Origin: Deferribacteres bacterium
Lineage (GTDB): Bacteria; Zhuqueibacterota; Zhuqueibacteria; Zhuqueibacterales; Geothermadaptataceae
Assembly (NCBI GenBank): GCA_020633675.1
Contig: JACKDE010000005.1
Coordinates: 465,865 to 529,864 of the forward strand
Direction of reading: 5' to 3'
Length of the DNA stretch: 64,000 nt
The position numbers and the translations under genes are program-made. The notes under the pieces are model-generated. The model searched no databases. It was not told the DNA's origin and saw only the letters and a list, made by a program, of their open reading frames with translations. This document shows, one piece after another, positions 52,913 to 62,458 of this stretch (within the stretch, counting starts at the first letter, position 1; every line of letters starts with the position of its first letter).

Positions 52913-53908
52913 TTAGATTGAAATCAGATGATCGCGAAGATTCTCTTTGAGTGCAGTGCGTACGGTTTCCGATAAGTTGATTTGACACTTTTCCATTCCA
53001 AGCAATGCTGCACCAATATCTGCGGGGAAATCCGGCTCGACAATCGTGACTGTCGGAGTCCTTTGTTGGAGCATAGAGGCAACGTGAGCGTGCAGGAGAT
53101 CATTTTGAAACAGGTTACCTAATAGCGCCACATGTCCTGCGCCGGATTCGGCAAATTGTTGCCACAAAATCACCACCAACCTTGCCAGCTCACCAGCAGC
53201 GTCTGTTACGATGCGCAGTGCGACCTGATCGCCCTGCTGGGCGGCTTCAAAAACCAGCGGCGCACATTGGGCCAGGGCACCGCGTGTTGCATAGTTCTGA
53301 TAAATAACGGTGATCGCCTGTTCGATGCTGTCGACTTCGAAAAAGGTCTCCATTTTTTGTTTTAGTGCTGTCGTTGGTCCACGTCCATCCCAGGCCTGCA
53401 ATGCTGCCGTGATGGCATTGCGTCCAATAGCGAAGCCGCTGCCCTCATCGCCGAGCAAATAGCCCCAACCGCCGCAGCGAAAGACCTCTCCGGATGGCGA
53501 TTTGCCGAAGGCAATCGAGCCCGTTCCGGCAATCACAATGATGCCCGGCTGTCCCGAAAATGCGCCATACAGCGCAGCCAAGGCATCGCTTTCTGTGATG
53601 ATCTGTCGCGCTAATTGTGCATCTGTCAGTGCTTGCCTTACGTGGCTCCGGGCATCATCACGCCCGAGGCCGGACAGGCAGGCACATAATATATCCGGCT
53701 TTTCTGTCGCAGGAAATCCGGCTTGCTGAAAGAGCTGTTGCAGAGCATGCGTCAACTCAGCAACAATTTTTTCGATATTTTGTGGCTGATAATTGGTCGC
53801 GGCACAGCGTGTACGCGCCAGGACACGGCCGCTGCTGTCGATCAGCGAAAGAACACTTTTGGTGCCGCCGCCATCGATGCCGACAACCCATTGAACATCC
53901 CGAGTCAA
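52913..53908 (-). CDS. N-acetylglucosamine kinase-like ATPase (BadF/BadG/BcrA/BcrD family)
   Basis: 331 aa from TTG 53908, which overlaps the stop of the upstream gene as TTGA; GGAG lies 7 nt upstream. ASKHA fold: phosphate-1 loop VVGIDGGGTKSVLSLID, then CACLSGLGRDD, IIVIAGTGSIAFG (phosphate-2/adenosine) and WGYLLGDEGSGFAIG, the last being typical of GlcNAc/muramyl-sugar kinases. It phosphorylates an amino sugar, probably taken from cell wall or chitin (inference). Translationally coupled to the unknown TIM-barrel-like gene, so the two should serve one pathway. Confidence 0.85.
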   Translation of the reverse strand: MTRDVQWVVGIDGGGTKSVLSLIDSSGRVLARTRCAATNYQPQNIEKIVAELTHALQQLFQQAGFPATEKPDILCACLSGLGRDDARSHVRQALTDAQLARQIITESDALAALYGAFSGQPGIIVIAGTGSIAFGKSPSGEVFRCGGWGYLLGDEGSGFAIGRNAITAALQAWDGRGPTTALKQKMETFFEVDSIEQAITVIYQNYATRGALAQCAPLVFEAAQQGDQVALRIVTDAAGELARLVVILWQQFAESGAGHVALLGNLFQNDLLHAHVASMLQQRTPTVTIVEPDFPADIGAALLGMEKCQINLSETVRTALKENLRDHLISI

Positions 53909-54912
53909 TCCCAGTCTCCAGATTGAATTTTGCCGAAAACTTCCCCCAGTAAGTCCCACACATCTTTGGGATTGTCACACTTTAAATAAGACATATATTC
54001 ACTGCCGTAAAAGCTCCAACCGGCAATATTGCGTACCCCTTCTGCATAGGCAATCGCGATAGCCTCCAAAATCTCCGATTCCCGGCCTTTCGGAATTTTG
54101 AAATTTTGAATCAATAATTGCGGCTCGAGGTTGTAGCGTTTCGACAGGTTCACAATTCGCTTGGCGTTTTCGCTGACATATTCAAGATTCCGGTCGAATG
54201 CGATCCAATAGGGATCGGTGGCCAAAATATCAAGCTCGGAAATCTGCGCAATTTTTTCCCAATCGGATACGCCAAACGCTTTTTCCTGCATCGGCAGCAA
54301 ACAAATACTGTTTTTTAGATTTTTTGTTTTCGCGTATGCACACAAGGTCGCAAGAAATTCCACCATCGAATCTTCACGGAAACGAAAAAAATCATCATTG
54401 GGTGTCAGCGGAAAATTTTCGCCGTAAAAGATTTTGAATTTCTTTTTGCAACTATCGCACATACAGGCCCAGTCCTGCACGGCCCGATCCGCGGCTTGCT
54501 CGTGATAGAAATGCGGCTCGCCCCAAAAAATCACATCGGCACCGAGTTCGGCAGCATCGTCGATCCATTTCATCATGAATTCAGCAAAAGCCGGCGTGTT
54601 CAGGCAGGCGGCTGGCGCCAATTCACCGGAAAATAATTTTTGGCACGTCGATCTGTTTTTCAGCGCATAATCAGAAAATGCTTCTCCGCCGAACACACGC
54701 CCGACGCCCCAGGGCGCCAAATAGACTTCCAGCCCGGCACCTTTGGAGAGTCCCACCATTTCGGCCATGGTGGCCTGGTAAAAAAGCTGATCGTTTTCTG
54801 AAAAGGTGTGCAGAACAAAGCTGCAGTGGTGGGAAATCATCTCTTCGAGATCGATTAAAAAATGGCGCGGGTTGCGGTTTCCAAAATAACTGATGCCTGT
54901 CTTTTTCTGCAT
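53905..54912 (-). CDS. Unknown TIM-barrel-like protein, possible glycoside hydrolase
   Basis: 335 aa with GAGAGGACTTCG before the ATG. I do not recognise a named family. The alternation of strands and helices suggests a TIM barrel: GLEVYLAPWGVGRVFGG, DVIFWGEPHFYHE (a strand ending in an acidic residue, possible catalytic Glu), CMCDSC (a C-x2-C pair), LDILATDPYW, PQLLIQNFKIPKG and NIAGWSFYGSEYMSYL near the end. No signal peptide, so cytoplasmic. It is coupled to the GlcNAc-kinase-like gene, so an intracellular glycosidase or sugar-acting enzyme is the best guess. Confidence 0.6.
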   Translation of the reverse strand: MQKKTGISYFGNRNPRHFLIDLEEMISHHCSFVLHTFSENDQLFYQATMAEMVGLSKGAGLEVYLAPWGVGRVFGGEAFSDYALKNRSTCQKLFSGELAPAACLNTPAFAEFMMKWIDDAAELGADVIFWGEPHFYHEQAADRAVQDWACMCDSCKKKFKIFYGENFPLTPNDDFFRFREDSMVEFLATLCAYAKTKNLKNSICLLPMQEKAFGVSDWEKIAQISELDILATDPYWIAFDRNLEYVSENAKRIVNLSKRYNLEPQLLIQNFKIPKGRESEILEAIAIAYAEGVRNIAGWSFYGSEYMSYLKCDNPKDVWDLLGEVFGKIQSGDWD

Positions 54913-54944
54913 CGAAGTCCTCTCAAATCATTTTTCCTGTGGCT

Positions 54945-54992
54945 GCGGGTACATCAAGCTCACCGTTTCTCAATCCGTGAGAATCTACCCGC
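54945..54992. other. Nested dyad in the leader of the TIM-barrel/kinase operon
   Basis: GCGGGTA (54945-54951) pairs with TACCCGC (54986-54992), and inside it TCTCA (54968-54972) pairs with TGAGA (54978-54982). It lies between the bioY stop and the operon start, with no U-tract. Could be a leader structure or a chance dyad. Confidence 0.3.
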
Positions 54993-55013
54993 ATTTGTAG
55001 CGAAATACACACA

Positions 55014-55622
55014 TCAATTCTGCGAATTTTCGCGAATTGTCCAAAAAGACAAAAAAATCAAGATTGTTGTCAGTTTGATGATATCGCCCGGAATAAATAT
55101 TAGAAAACCACCCGTGAACAGCACAGAGAAAGGCGTTGAAACCTGCAAAATGTAATTTGTAGCAAAAAAGAGATAGGCCACACCCGGAGCAAAGATGGCC
55201 AAAATGCCAGCCATACCGGCCAACAACAATCGGCCTTTCGTAATTTTGCCAAGCTGAAACCGGCTACTCATCAAATCGCGCACCACGTGTTTGCCGTAAG
55301 TGATTTTCCCAACAACAAACGATGCCAGCGGGTAACCGACAAGGTACCCGAAAGTCGGTTTTAAAACATAGGCTGGTCCACCACCTTCGGCAAAAACAGG
55401 GAAGCCAATTAAGCCAGCGAAAAGGTAGATTAGCTGACTCAAAGGACCGTAGAAGGAACCGAGCAAATAGCCGGAGAGTATGACAAAAAATGTCTGCAAA
55501 GTTACCGGCACGCCGGCCGGCAAAGGAATCTTTATTTGCGCTCCGATGACCGTCAAAGCCGCGAACATCGCTGCTGCGATAAGCTCTTTCAATCGTGATT
55601 CGGACACTTTATTTCCGCTCAT
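55014..55622 (-). CDS. bioY: Biotin transporter BioY (ECF S component)
   Basis: 202 aa from ATG 55622. Six hydrophobic helices; signatures LTVIGAQIKIPLPAGVPVTLQTF, LLGSFYGPLSQLIYLFAGLIGFPVF and PTFGYLVGYPLASFVVG are those of BioY, the substrate-binding S component of the energy-coupling-factor biotin importer. No ecfA/ecfT genes are near, so it works alone or with a shared energising module. The promoter 55632-55660 ends so close to the ATG that the mRNA should have almost no leader; the ATG at 55670 in frame overlaps the promoter and is rejected. Confidence 0.93.
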   Translation of the reverse strand: MSGNKVSESRLKELIAAAMFAALTVIGAQIKIPLPAGVPVTLQTFFVILSGYLLGSFYGPLSQLIYLFAGLIGFPVFAEGGGPAYVLKPTFGYLVGYPLASFVVGKITYGKHVVRDLMSSRFQLGKITKGRLLLAGMAGILAIFAPGVAYLFFATNYILQVSTPFSVLFTGGFLIFIPGDIIKLTTILIFLSFWTIRENSQN

Positions 55623-55631
55623 AAGTATTTG

Positions 55632-55660
55632 ATTATACAAAATCGGCTTTTGAATGTCAA
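55632..55660 (-). promoter_or_regulatory. Perfect consensus sigma70 promoter of bioY
   Basis: Minus strand TTGACA (55660-55655), 17 bp, TATAAT (55637-55632). Predicted start near 55625, 2-5 nt before the ATG at 55622. Confidence 0.8.
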
Positions 55661-55756
55661 TTGCTTTCATGTTGCATCTGTTGTGAGTGCGCGCTATATT
55701 TGCAAGGCCAAAAACACCATTCTCTTTTGCATGTCAACCGCCCCGAGTTTTTCAAA

Positions 55757-58504
55757 ATGATTAACCAGCTTCGAACCTGGTCACGCAATTTTGTGTTTTC
55801 AGCACATCCTGCCAGCCGTCTTCTGACTGCTTTGCTTGGCATTTTTGCTTGTCTGCCTTGCCCGGCTGTTGCACATGCTCAAGGTGGGCAGCCCGAGCCC
55901 GAAAAGATTATCTTGCAGCCGGTGTTGGAGCCTGCGCATCGCAATGCCCGGCATTTTATTGAGCACTATGCCCTGTCACGCGCAAAAATCGGGCTGGCCT
56001 TTAGCGGTGGCGGTGTGCGCAGTCTGTCGCAAATTGGTGTGCTGCAAGTACTCGTTGAGCAAGGTATCCCTGTTGATGTGATCGTCGGCACCAGCATGGG
56101 CAGTTTTATCGCAGGCATGTTTGCTGCAGGCTACAGCCCGGACGAAATCGAAAATATCACCAAATCAATCGATTGGCGCTCCATTTTAGTGGATCGCCCG
56201 CCACGCCGAAATCTCTTCATCGGCCAAAAGCAGAATCGCGACCGCCTTTTGTTTCAGATCCGCTTTGACGGCCTAAAACCACATATCCCCGGCGCATTTA
56301 CTCCCGGCCAAAAAATTCAATCGATTCTCACGCAGTTGACGATGCGGGCAAAATATGCTTCCGCCAGCGATTTCGATCATTTGCGCATCCCGTTTCGTGC
56401 CATCTGCACAGATCTGTACAGCGGAGAAAAGGTGATTTTACGAGAGGGTGACCTCGCCGAGGCCATGCGCGCAAGCCTGGCTTTTCCGCTTCTGTTCACC
56501 CCGGTGCCCTGGAAAGGCAGGCTGTTGGTCGATGGCGGACTGATGGACAATATTCCTGTCGATGAAGTGCGGCAGCTCAATGCAGATATCGTCATCGCCG
56601 TTGATGCCAGTTCGGGCTTGCGTCAACCAGACCAACTGAATGCGCCCTGGGAGATCGCCGATCAGGTGACGACCATCATGCAGCGCGATCGCAATGCTGT
56701 CAGCCGGAAAAAAGCGGACGTGCTGATCAACATCGACGCAGCCAACTGGACCAACATGGATTTTTCCAATATCGACACGATGATCGCGATGGGACGGGCC
56801 GAAATGGCGGCTCACCTGCCAGCTCTCAAAGCGAAAATTGCCCGGATCGAAAACAAAAAAGCGCACACCTTCGTTGACACAACCCTGTATATCACTGAAG
56901 TTCATGCCCGGGAATTGAAGCTGCCATCGTTTTTGGCTGCCGATGCGAACTCAAATGGTATAGGGCGTCCGGTCAGCACAACCCAAATCATGGCATTTTT
57001 GACCAGCCTGGTGGAGCAAGATATTTACACCGAAGTCTATGCGACCATCACCCCAGCGGATTTTGGTTACTCTTGCCGGATTCATGCCAGGCCCAATCCT
57101 GTACTGAAAAGGGTGGTGATCCAGGGCAATACGATTTTCCCATCTGACACGCTGCGAAGCTATTTTGCAGATTTATTAAACAAGCCCTTGCATCATAGCC
57201 GCTCGGAAGAAGCCCTCGATCAAATGATCACGCTTTATCGCAATGCAGGCTATGCGCTGGCGCGCATTCGCGACATTGATTTCGATGCGCCTTCCGGCAC
57301 AGGCACCGTCATAATCGATGAAGGTCTGATACGCAAGATTGATATTTCGGGGGTGCAGCGCACCAAGAACCACGTCATCACCCGAGAATTTCCGCAGGAT
57401 GTGGGCGATATTTTCAATTTTCAGGATGCGCAGCGAGGTATCGACAATATTTTTAGCACCGGCTTGTTCGATCGGGTATCGTATTCCCTGCAATCCCGAC
57501 CGGGCGGTACAGACCTGCTACTGAAATTGCAGGAGAAAAAATACACTGCGCTCGGCGTGTCGGTTCGCATCGACTCGGAGCGCAAATCGCGCAGTTTTTT
57601 GGAAGTGTCAGATGAAAACCTGTTTGGCATCGGCGCCAAGTTTGCGCTGCAAAGCTTGTACGGCACCCAGGATCGTGGTTTGCGCAGCAAATTTTCTCTC
57701 GAACGTGTTTTTAAAACGTACCTAACTTTTGATGCGGAAGCCTTTTTTTCGCGCAAACAAAATTTTGTCTACAATCCGGGCCTAAACCGTCCCATTGGCG
57801 AATATATCGAAAAGCGCATGGGGGCGAGCATCGGCATCGGCCAATTGGTCGAAAGGCTGGGTGTGGTCAATGTTGAACTACAAACCGACCGCTTCGAGCT
57901 ATCGGAGATTTCCGGCACCGGTTTCGGCTCCGGCATTTCAATCATCAACCGGTTTACGTTTCGCTCCATTCTCGACACCCGTGACCAGTTGCCCTATCCC
58001 ACCAAAGGCCGTTATGTGCATTTTTTTTACGATTTGAGCAGCAAGCTTTTCAATCAACAGCTTAGCAAAGATGTATCATTTTTTCGCACGTTCATCGAGC
58101 TCGAAACCTACAACACCATTGCAAAAAAGCACACCTTCAATCCGCGCTTTACCATGGGAACTGCTGATTTAACCACGCCGTTTGTGATGCAATTTCGCTT
58201 AAACGGCTATGAACATGTCTTTGGTTTGCGAGATCAGGAACTGATTGGCAGGCATTTTATCCTCGGCAACTTCACTTATCGCTATAAATTACCGGAAGGC
58301 TTGCCGTTCACGGCTTATGCAGGACTGCGATATGATATTTGGGGGATGTGGGAAAACACCGAAAAAGCCGTGTATAAAGAGCTGAACAATTCGATGGGGA
58401 TTTTTGTGGGGCTGGATACTTTTCTCGGAGCGATTGAGCTGGCATATGGCAAAGCCAATATCGGGCAGGAAAGGTTTTATTTTACCATTGGCCAGCGTTT
58501 TTAG
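55757..58504 (+). CDS. Patatin-like phospholipase fused to an Omp85-type outer-membrane barrel (type Vd-like)
   Basis: 915 aa from ATG 55757 (frame open to 55661, inside the divergent bioY start). Signal peptide about residues 15-42 (ending PAVAHAQG). Residues about 75-280 are a patatin domain: GLAFSGGGVRSLSQIGVL (oxyanion hole), VIVGTSMGSFIAG with the nucleophile Ser, and VDGGLMDNIPVDEV with the catalytic Asp. After a linker come POTRA-like repeats (about 440-600; VVIQGNTIFPSDTL, IDISGVQRTKNHVITREF) and a C-terminal beta barrel (about 600-915) ending VGQRF-like FTIGQRF with a terminal aromatic. PlpD of Pseudomonas has this plan. The stop overlaps that of the convergent unknown gene. Confidence 0.87.
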   Translation: MINQLRTWSRNFVFSAHPASRLLTALLGIFACLPCPAVAHAQGGQPEPEKIILQPVLEPAHRNARHFIEHYALSRAKIGLAFSGGGVRSLSQIGVLQVLVEQGIPVDVIVGTSMGSFIAGMFAAGYSPDEIENITKSIDWRSILVDRPPRRNLFIGQKQNRDRLLFQIRFDGLKPHIPGAFTPGQKIQSILTQLTMRAKYASASDFDHLRIPFRAICTDLYSGEKVILREGDLAEAMRASLAFPLLFTPVPWKGRLLVDGGLMDNIPVDEVRQLNADIVIAVDASSGLRQPDQLNAPWEIADQVTTIMQRDRNAVSRKKADVLINIDAANWTNMDFSNIDTMIAMGRAEMAAHLPALKAKIARIENKKAHTFVDTTLYITEVHARELKLPSFLAADANSNGIGRPVSTTQIMAFLTSLVEQDIYTEVYATITPADFGYSCRIHARPNPVLKRVVIQGNTIFPSDTLRSYFADLLNKPLHHSRSEEALDQMITLYRNAGYALARIRDIDFDAPSGTGTVIIDEGLIRKIDISGVQRTKNHVITREFPQDVGDIFNFQDAQRGIDNIFSTGLFDRVSYSLQSRPGGTDLLLKLQEKKYTALGVSVRIDSERKSRSFLEVSDENLFGIGAKFALQSLYGTQDRGLRSKFSLERVFKTYLTFDAEAFFSRKQNFVYNPGLNRPIGEYIEKRMGASIGIGQLVERLGVVNVELQTDRFELSEISGTGFGSGISIINRFTFRSILDTRDQLPYPTKGRYVHFFYDLSSKLFNQQLSKDVSFFRTFIELETYNTIAKKHTFNPRFTMGTADLTTPFVMQFRLNGYEHVFGLRDQELIGRHFILGNFTYRYKLPEGLPFTAYAGLRYDIWGMWENTEKAVYKELNNSMGIFVGLDTFLGAIELAYGKANIGQERFYFTIGQRF

Positions 58505-59820
58505 AATTTTCCTTTGGAAAAATAGCGGGCAAAAATCAAATCGCTCAGCTTGACCGCCTCACGGCAAAAATGGCTGATTTTGCGAGCATTCAATTCTTTA
58601 TCCAGTATGGCTTTGGCTTCCTTCCAGCTCTCTTTTTTCTCAATATTCTCAATAAATTCCAGATAGGCCAGTTTGTCTTTCTTAAAGATTTTTTTGATAA
58701 ACAAATTTCGCGATTTGTTATCTATGATCGATTCCAACGATGGATATGGGCCCGGTGGTTGATACTCGATTTTTTTGCGGTCGATCAGATCGGTGTCGTC
58801 AAAATGAAAGACATTGCGGGACCGGCGGGAAGGTGCTGCAGGTTCTGTCGGAACTTCGGTGATGCCATTTTTCGGCTTGTCTTCCTGCTCGGTCTCCGCT
58901 TTGGCAGTCCGTTGTGGTTCAGGCTCTTCATGGGCTTCCGGTACAGGCTCGACCTCGATGTCACTGGCCGGTTTTCTGGTATCGGCTTCATCCTCTTTTT
59001 CAGAATAATAAATATGGCTGGAAAAGCTGTTATCGTGCTGCAGCTGGCCCACCAGCAGGAAGCGTTCGAGAAATTGCTGAATATCTTCGATGTTCCAGAA
59101 TTTTTTCTGGCTTTTTTGCTCTTCAAAACCTTTCTCAAAATCACTCATGCCACGCTCACGCAACATCGCGTGCACCACATCGGCTGCAAAAGCGCTTTCG
59201 CCATTCTCAAAAATCGCGTCATAAAATTGCTTGAGATAATCGATATCGAACAGCATCGAAGATACCGGATTTTCTGCATACACTTCCGCTTTGATGACAT
59301 CCGCCAGCTTGCTTAAGCCATCGCGATCGATGCTTTCAGCGTCATGTACCAGCAGTCTTTCGCTGAGTGCTTTGACAGGTGGCAGTTTTTCACCGATATT
59401 GTTTAAAATCTCGATGCTTTCGCGGCATTTTTTCTCATCAGCATTTTGAAAAAGAATGGCTGCAGCCGTGTCGAAAGGCTGAATGGCAAGATCGAAATGC
59501 AGGGTCATGCTGAGATTGATGGCTTTGCGGATTTCCGTCGGGGCAAAGTACACCTGCTCCAGCAAAATATCACGCAGGCGCGTCAATTCATCCTTGATTT
59601 TATCATCGGAAAAATCGAACCGGTCACTTTGGATGATACGGATCGGTTTTTCGTTTTTGAAGATGCTCTTCGCCTGTTTTTGTAGCGAGCCGAGCAACAT
59701 GTCCGGCAACTCGAGTGTTTTCAATTCCGCAAACGCGATCCGCTGCTTGCCGTCGATCATTCGTTCTTCAAGTGCGGAAGCCAACCTTTTTCTTTCGTCC
59801 TGCAACGTTTCTTTTAGCAT
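58501..59820 (-). CDS. Unknown cytoplasmic protein downstream of gyrA
   Basis: 439 aa from ATG 59820 with CGAGGGCAGTTG upstream; frame open to 59907. Not recognised. Residues 1-240 are helix-rich and charged; about 255-330 is an acidic, proline-rich low-complexity linker (EVEPVPEAHEEPEPQ); the last 110 residues are basic and helical (SLESIIDNKSRNLFIKKIFKKDKLAYLEF). No signal peptide or membrane helix. It lies 94 bp after gyrA on the same strand and probably shares the transcript. Function unknown; helical linker-helical layout suggests a scaffold or chaperone-like partner (inference). Confidence 0.65.
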   Translation of the reverse strand: MLKETLQDERKRLASALEERMIDGKQRIAFAELKTLELPDMLLGSLQKQAKSIFKNEKPIRIIQSDRFDFSDDKIKDELTRLRDILLEQVYFAPTEIRKAINLSMTLHFDLAIQPFDTAAAILFQNADEKKCRESIEILNNIGEKLPPVKALSERLLVHDAESIDRDGLSKLADVIKAEVYAENPVSSMLFDIDYLKQFYDAIFENGESAFAADVVHAMLRERGMSDFEKGFEEQKSQKKFWNIEDIQQFLERFLLVGQLQHDNSFSSHIYYSEKEDEADTRKPASDIEVEPVPEAHEEPEPQRTAKAETEQEDKPKNGITEVPTEPAAPSRRSRNVFHFDDTDLIDRKKIEYQPPGPYPSLESIIDNKSRNLFIKKIFKKDKLAYLEFIENIEKKESWKEAKAILDKELNARKISHFCREAVKLSDLIFARYFSKGKF

Positions 59821-59913
59821 CAACTGCCCTCGCAAATAAATCCTGTGTTGTTCGTCTTGCAGTTTTCCTCGCTCCGTCCTGCTTCGGCTTAGCCGCAAGC
59901 GATGCATCGTGCA

Positions 59914-62424
59914 CTATGCATCGCCGACCCCATTTGTGCTGATATCCGGCGTCTCGTCTTCGCCGTCTGTTTCACTGGTTGGTTCATCTTCCTCTTCGTC
60001 TGTTTTCAGCACGCGCGTCACATCCGCGATGGTGTCGCTTTCGTCCAGACGAATCAAGCGCACACCCTGGGTATTGCGTCCCAAAATGCTGATATTGGCG
60101 ATATTCTGACGAATAATGATACCCTTTTGGGTAATAATCATCAAATCATCTTCATCGATGACTTCCTTCATGGCGAGCAACTTGCCGGTTTTTTCATTGG
60201 TCTTGATGGTCAAGACGCCACCCCCGCCGCGGTGTTGCAAAGTATAATCTTCCGCAGCCGTGCGCTTGCCATAGCCATTTTCGGTCACAACCAGCACCGT
60301 GCCGCCGCGCTGCAACACCACCATACCGATCGCCTCGTCGCCTTTGGCCACGCGAATACCGCGCACACCGCTGGCAGTGCGTCCCATCGGCCGGACTTCC
60401 GTTTCGGAAAAACGATTGGCTTTGCCGTTGCGCGTCGCCATCATGATTTCCTGGCTGCCGTCGGTGATATCCGCATCGATCAATTCATCGTTATCTCGAA
60501 TAGATATAGCATTTATGCCCCCTACTCGCGGATTTCCGTACGCAGACAGCACAGTCTTCTTGACCAGGCCGTGCTTGGTGGCAACCACCAGGTAGCGCTG
60601 ATCGCTGAATTCACGCACATTGACAAACACGGCAATTTTCTCATCGGCGCTGACGTGCAGCAAGTTGGCAATCGAACGCCCGCGGGCATTTTTGCTGGCC
60701 ACCGGAATCTCGTACACCTTGAGCCAGTAGCAGCGGCCCTTGTTGGTGAAAAACAGTATATAGTTGTGCGTCGATGCCACGAACAGGTGCTCGACGTAAT
60801 CTTCGTTCTTGGTGGTCGAGCCGGACACACCGCGGCCGCCGCGATTTTGGGTGCGGTACTCGGTCACCGGCACGCGCTTGATGAAGCCCTCATGACTGAT
60901 CGTAATCACCATGTCTTCCTCGGCGATCATGTCCTCGATGTTGATCTCTTCAGCAGCGTGGGTGATTTCGGTGCGGCGCGGGTCGTCGTATTTTTCTTTC
61001 AGTTCCAGCAATTCATCGCGAACGATATCCATGCGCAGTTGTTTGCTCTCCAGAATCGCCTTCAACTGGGCGATGCGCTCGATCAATTCGCGATATTCCG
61101 CTTCAATTTTTTCACGTTCGAGACCGGTGAGGCGCTGCAAACGCATGTCGAGAATGGCCTGGGCCTGCAACTCGCTCAGTCCGAAACGCTCCATCAACGC
61201 GGTGCGGGCTGCATCCGGACTGGCCGAGGCTTTGATCAACGCGATGATTTCATCGATGTTGTCGAGCGCGATGATGTAGCCTTCGAGAATATGGGCGCGC
61301 TTCTCGGCTTTGGCGAGCTCAAACTGGGTCCGACGGACGATCACATCGTGACGGAATTCGATGAATTTTTCCAGCATCTGTTTGAGCGTCAGCACCCGCG
61401 GCCGGCCATCGACCAGCGCCAACATGATCGCGCCGAACGTCCACTGCATCTGCGTATGCTTGTACAGGGTGTTCAGCACCACCTGCGCCACGGCGTCGCG
61501 CTTGAGCTCGATGACGATGCGCATGCCGTCGCGGTCGGACTCGTCGCGCACGTCCGAAATGCCTTCGAGACGCTTTGTCCGCACCAATTCTGCTATTTTT
61601 TCGATCAGATTTTTCTTGTTGACCTGGTAGGGCAGCTCCGAAACAATGATGCGTTCATTGCGACCGCTGGGATGTTCTTCGACATCAGTGCGGGCGCGGA
61701 TGACCACGCTGCCACGGCCGGTGTGATAGGCTTGTCGGATGCCTTCCTTGCCGTAAATGATTGCAGCGGTTGGAAAGTCCGGACCTTTAACGTGCTCATG
61801 CAGCTCTTCGATACTGATGTCCGGGTTGGCGATCAATGCCGCCAACGCGTCCACCACTTCGCCGAGGTTGTGCGGCGGGATGTTCGTGGCCATACCGACT
61901 GCGATACCGGAAGCGCCGTTGACCAGCAGCGCCGGCAACACCGACGGCATCACGACCGGTTCTTTCAGCGATTCATCGAAGTTGGGGATGAAATCGACGG
62001 TCTCTTTTTCGATGTCGCGCAACACCTCTTCGGCGATGCGCATCAGCCGGGCTTCGGTGTAACGCATGGCCGCAGGCGGGTCGCCGTCGACCGAACCGAA
62101 GTTACCCTGGCCATCGACCAGGGGGTAGCGCAGCGAGAAGGGCTGCACCATGCGCACCATGGTGTCGTACACAGCCGAGTCGCCGTGCGGGTGGTACTTA
62201 CCCAACACTTCACCGACGATTCTGGCCGATTTTTTATAAGAGCTTCCGGGCCGCAAGTTGAGGTCGAGCATGCCGTACAGCACGCGGCGGTGCACTGGTT
62301 TCAGGCCGTCGCGTACATCCGGCAAAGCGCGCGAAACAATCACCGACATCGAATAATTGATGTAGGATTCCTTCATCTCGCTTTCGATGAAAACCGGAAG
62401 AATTCTGCTTTCTGTCTCTGCCAT
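59914..62424 (-). CDS. gyrA: DNA gyrase subunit A
   Basis: 836 aa. Supercoiling topoisomerase II subunit. Catalytic Tyr122 in AMRYTEARL; quinolone-region HPHGDSAVYDTM with Ser83 and Asp87, the drug-sensitive residues by E. coli numbering. The C-terminal six-blade pinwheel contains QNRGGRG, a GyrA box, which separates it from ParC. Length fits GyrA (about 800-870). gyrB is not in the window. A large opposite-strand frame across it is a shadow. Confidence 0.97.
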   Translation of the reverse strand: MAETESRILPVFIESEMKESYINYSMSVIVSRALPDVRDGLKPVHRRVLYGMLDLNLRPGSSYKKSARIVGEVLGKYHPHGDSAVYDTMVRMVQPFSLRYPLVDGQGNFGSVDGDPPAAMRYTEARLMRIAEEVLRDIEKETVDFIPNFDESLKEPVVMPSVLPALLVNGASGIAVGMATNIPPHNLGEVVDALAALIANPDISIEELHEHVKGPDFPTAAIIYGKEGIRQAYHTGRGSVVIRARTDVEEHPSGRNERIIVSELPYQVNKKNLIEKIAELVRTKRLEGISDVRDESDRDGMRIVIELKRDAVAQVVLNTLYKHTQMQWTFGAIMLALVDGRPRVLTLKQMLEKFIEFRHDVIVRRTQFELAKAEKRAHILEGYIIALDNIDEIIALIKASASPDAARTALMERFGLSELQAQAILDMRLQRLTGLEREKIEAEYRELIERIAQLKAILESKQLRMDIVRDELLELKEKYDDPRRTEITHAAEEINIEDMIAEEDMVITISHEGFIKRVPVTEYRTQNRGGRGVSGSTTKNEDYVEHLFVASTHNYILFFTNKGRCYWLKVYEIPVASKNARGRSIANLLHVSADEKIAVFVNVREFSDQRYLVVATKHGLVKKTVLSAYGNPRVGGINAISIRDNDELIDADITDGSQEIMMATRNGKANRFSETEVRPMGRTASGVRGIRVAKGDEAIGMVVLQRGGTVLVVTENGYGKRTAAEDYTLQHRGGGGVLTIKTNEKTGKLLAMKEVIDEDDLMIITQKGIIIRQNIANISILGRNTQGVRLIRLDESDTIADVTRVLKTDEEEDEPTSETDGEDETPDISTNGVGDA

Positions 62425-62458
62425 ATTGCTCCGTTGTTGAAACTCGCGATTCGACCTT

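Noticed and set aside
52677..52988. A 103-codon minus-strand frame across the sugar-kinase end
   Set aside because: Shifted frame overlapping the kinase 3' end, Cys/Arg-rich and without domain features.
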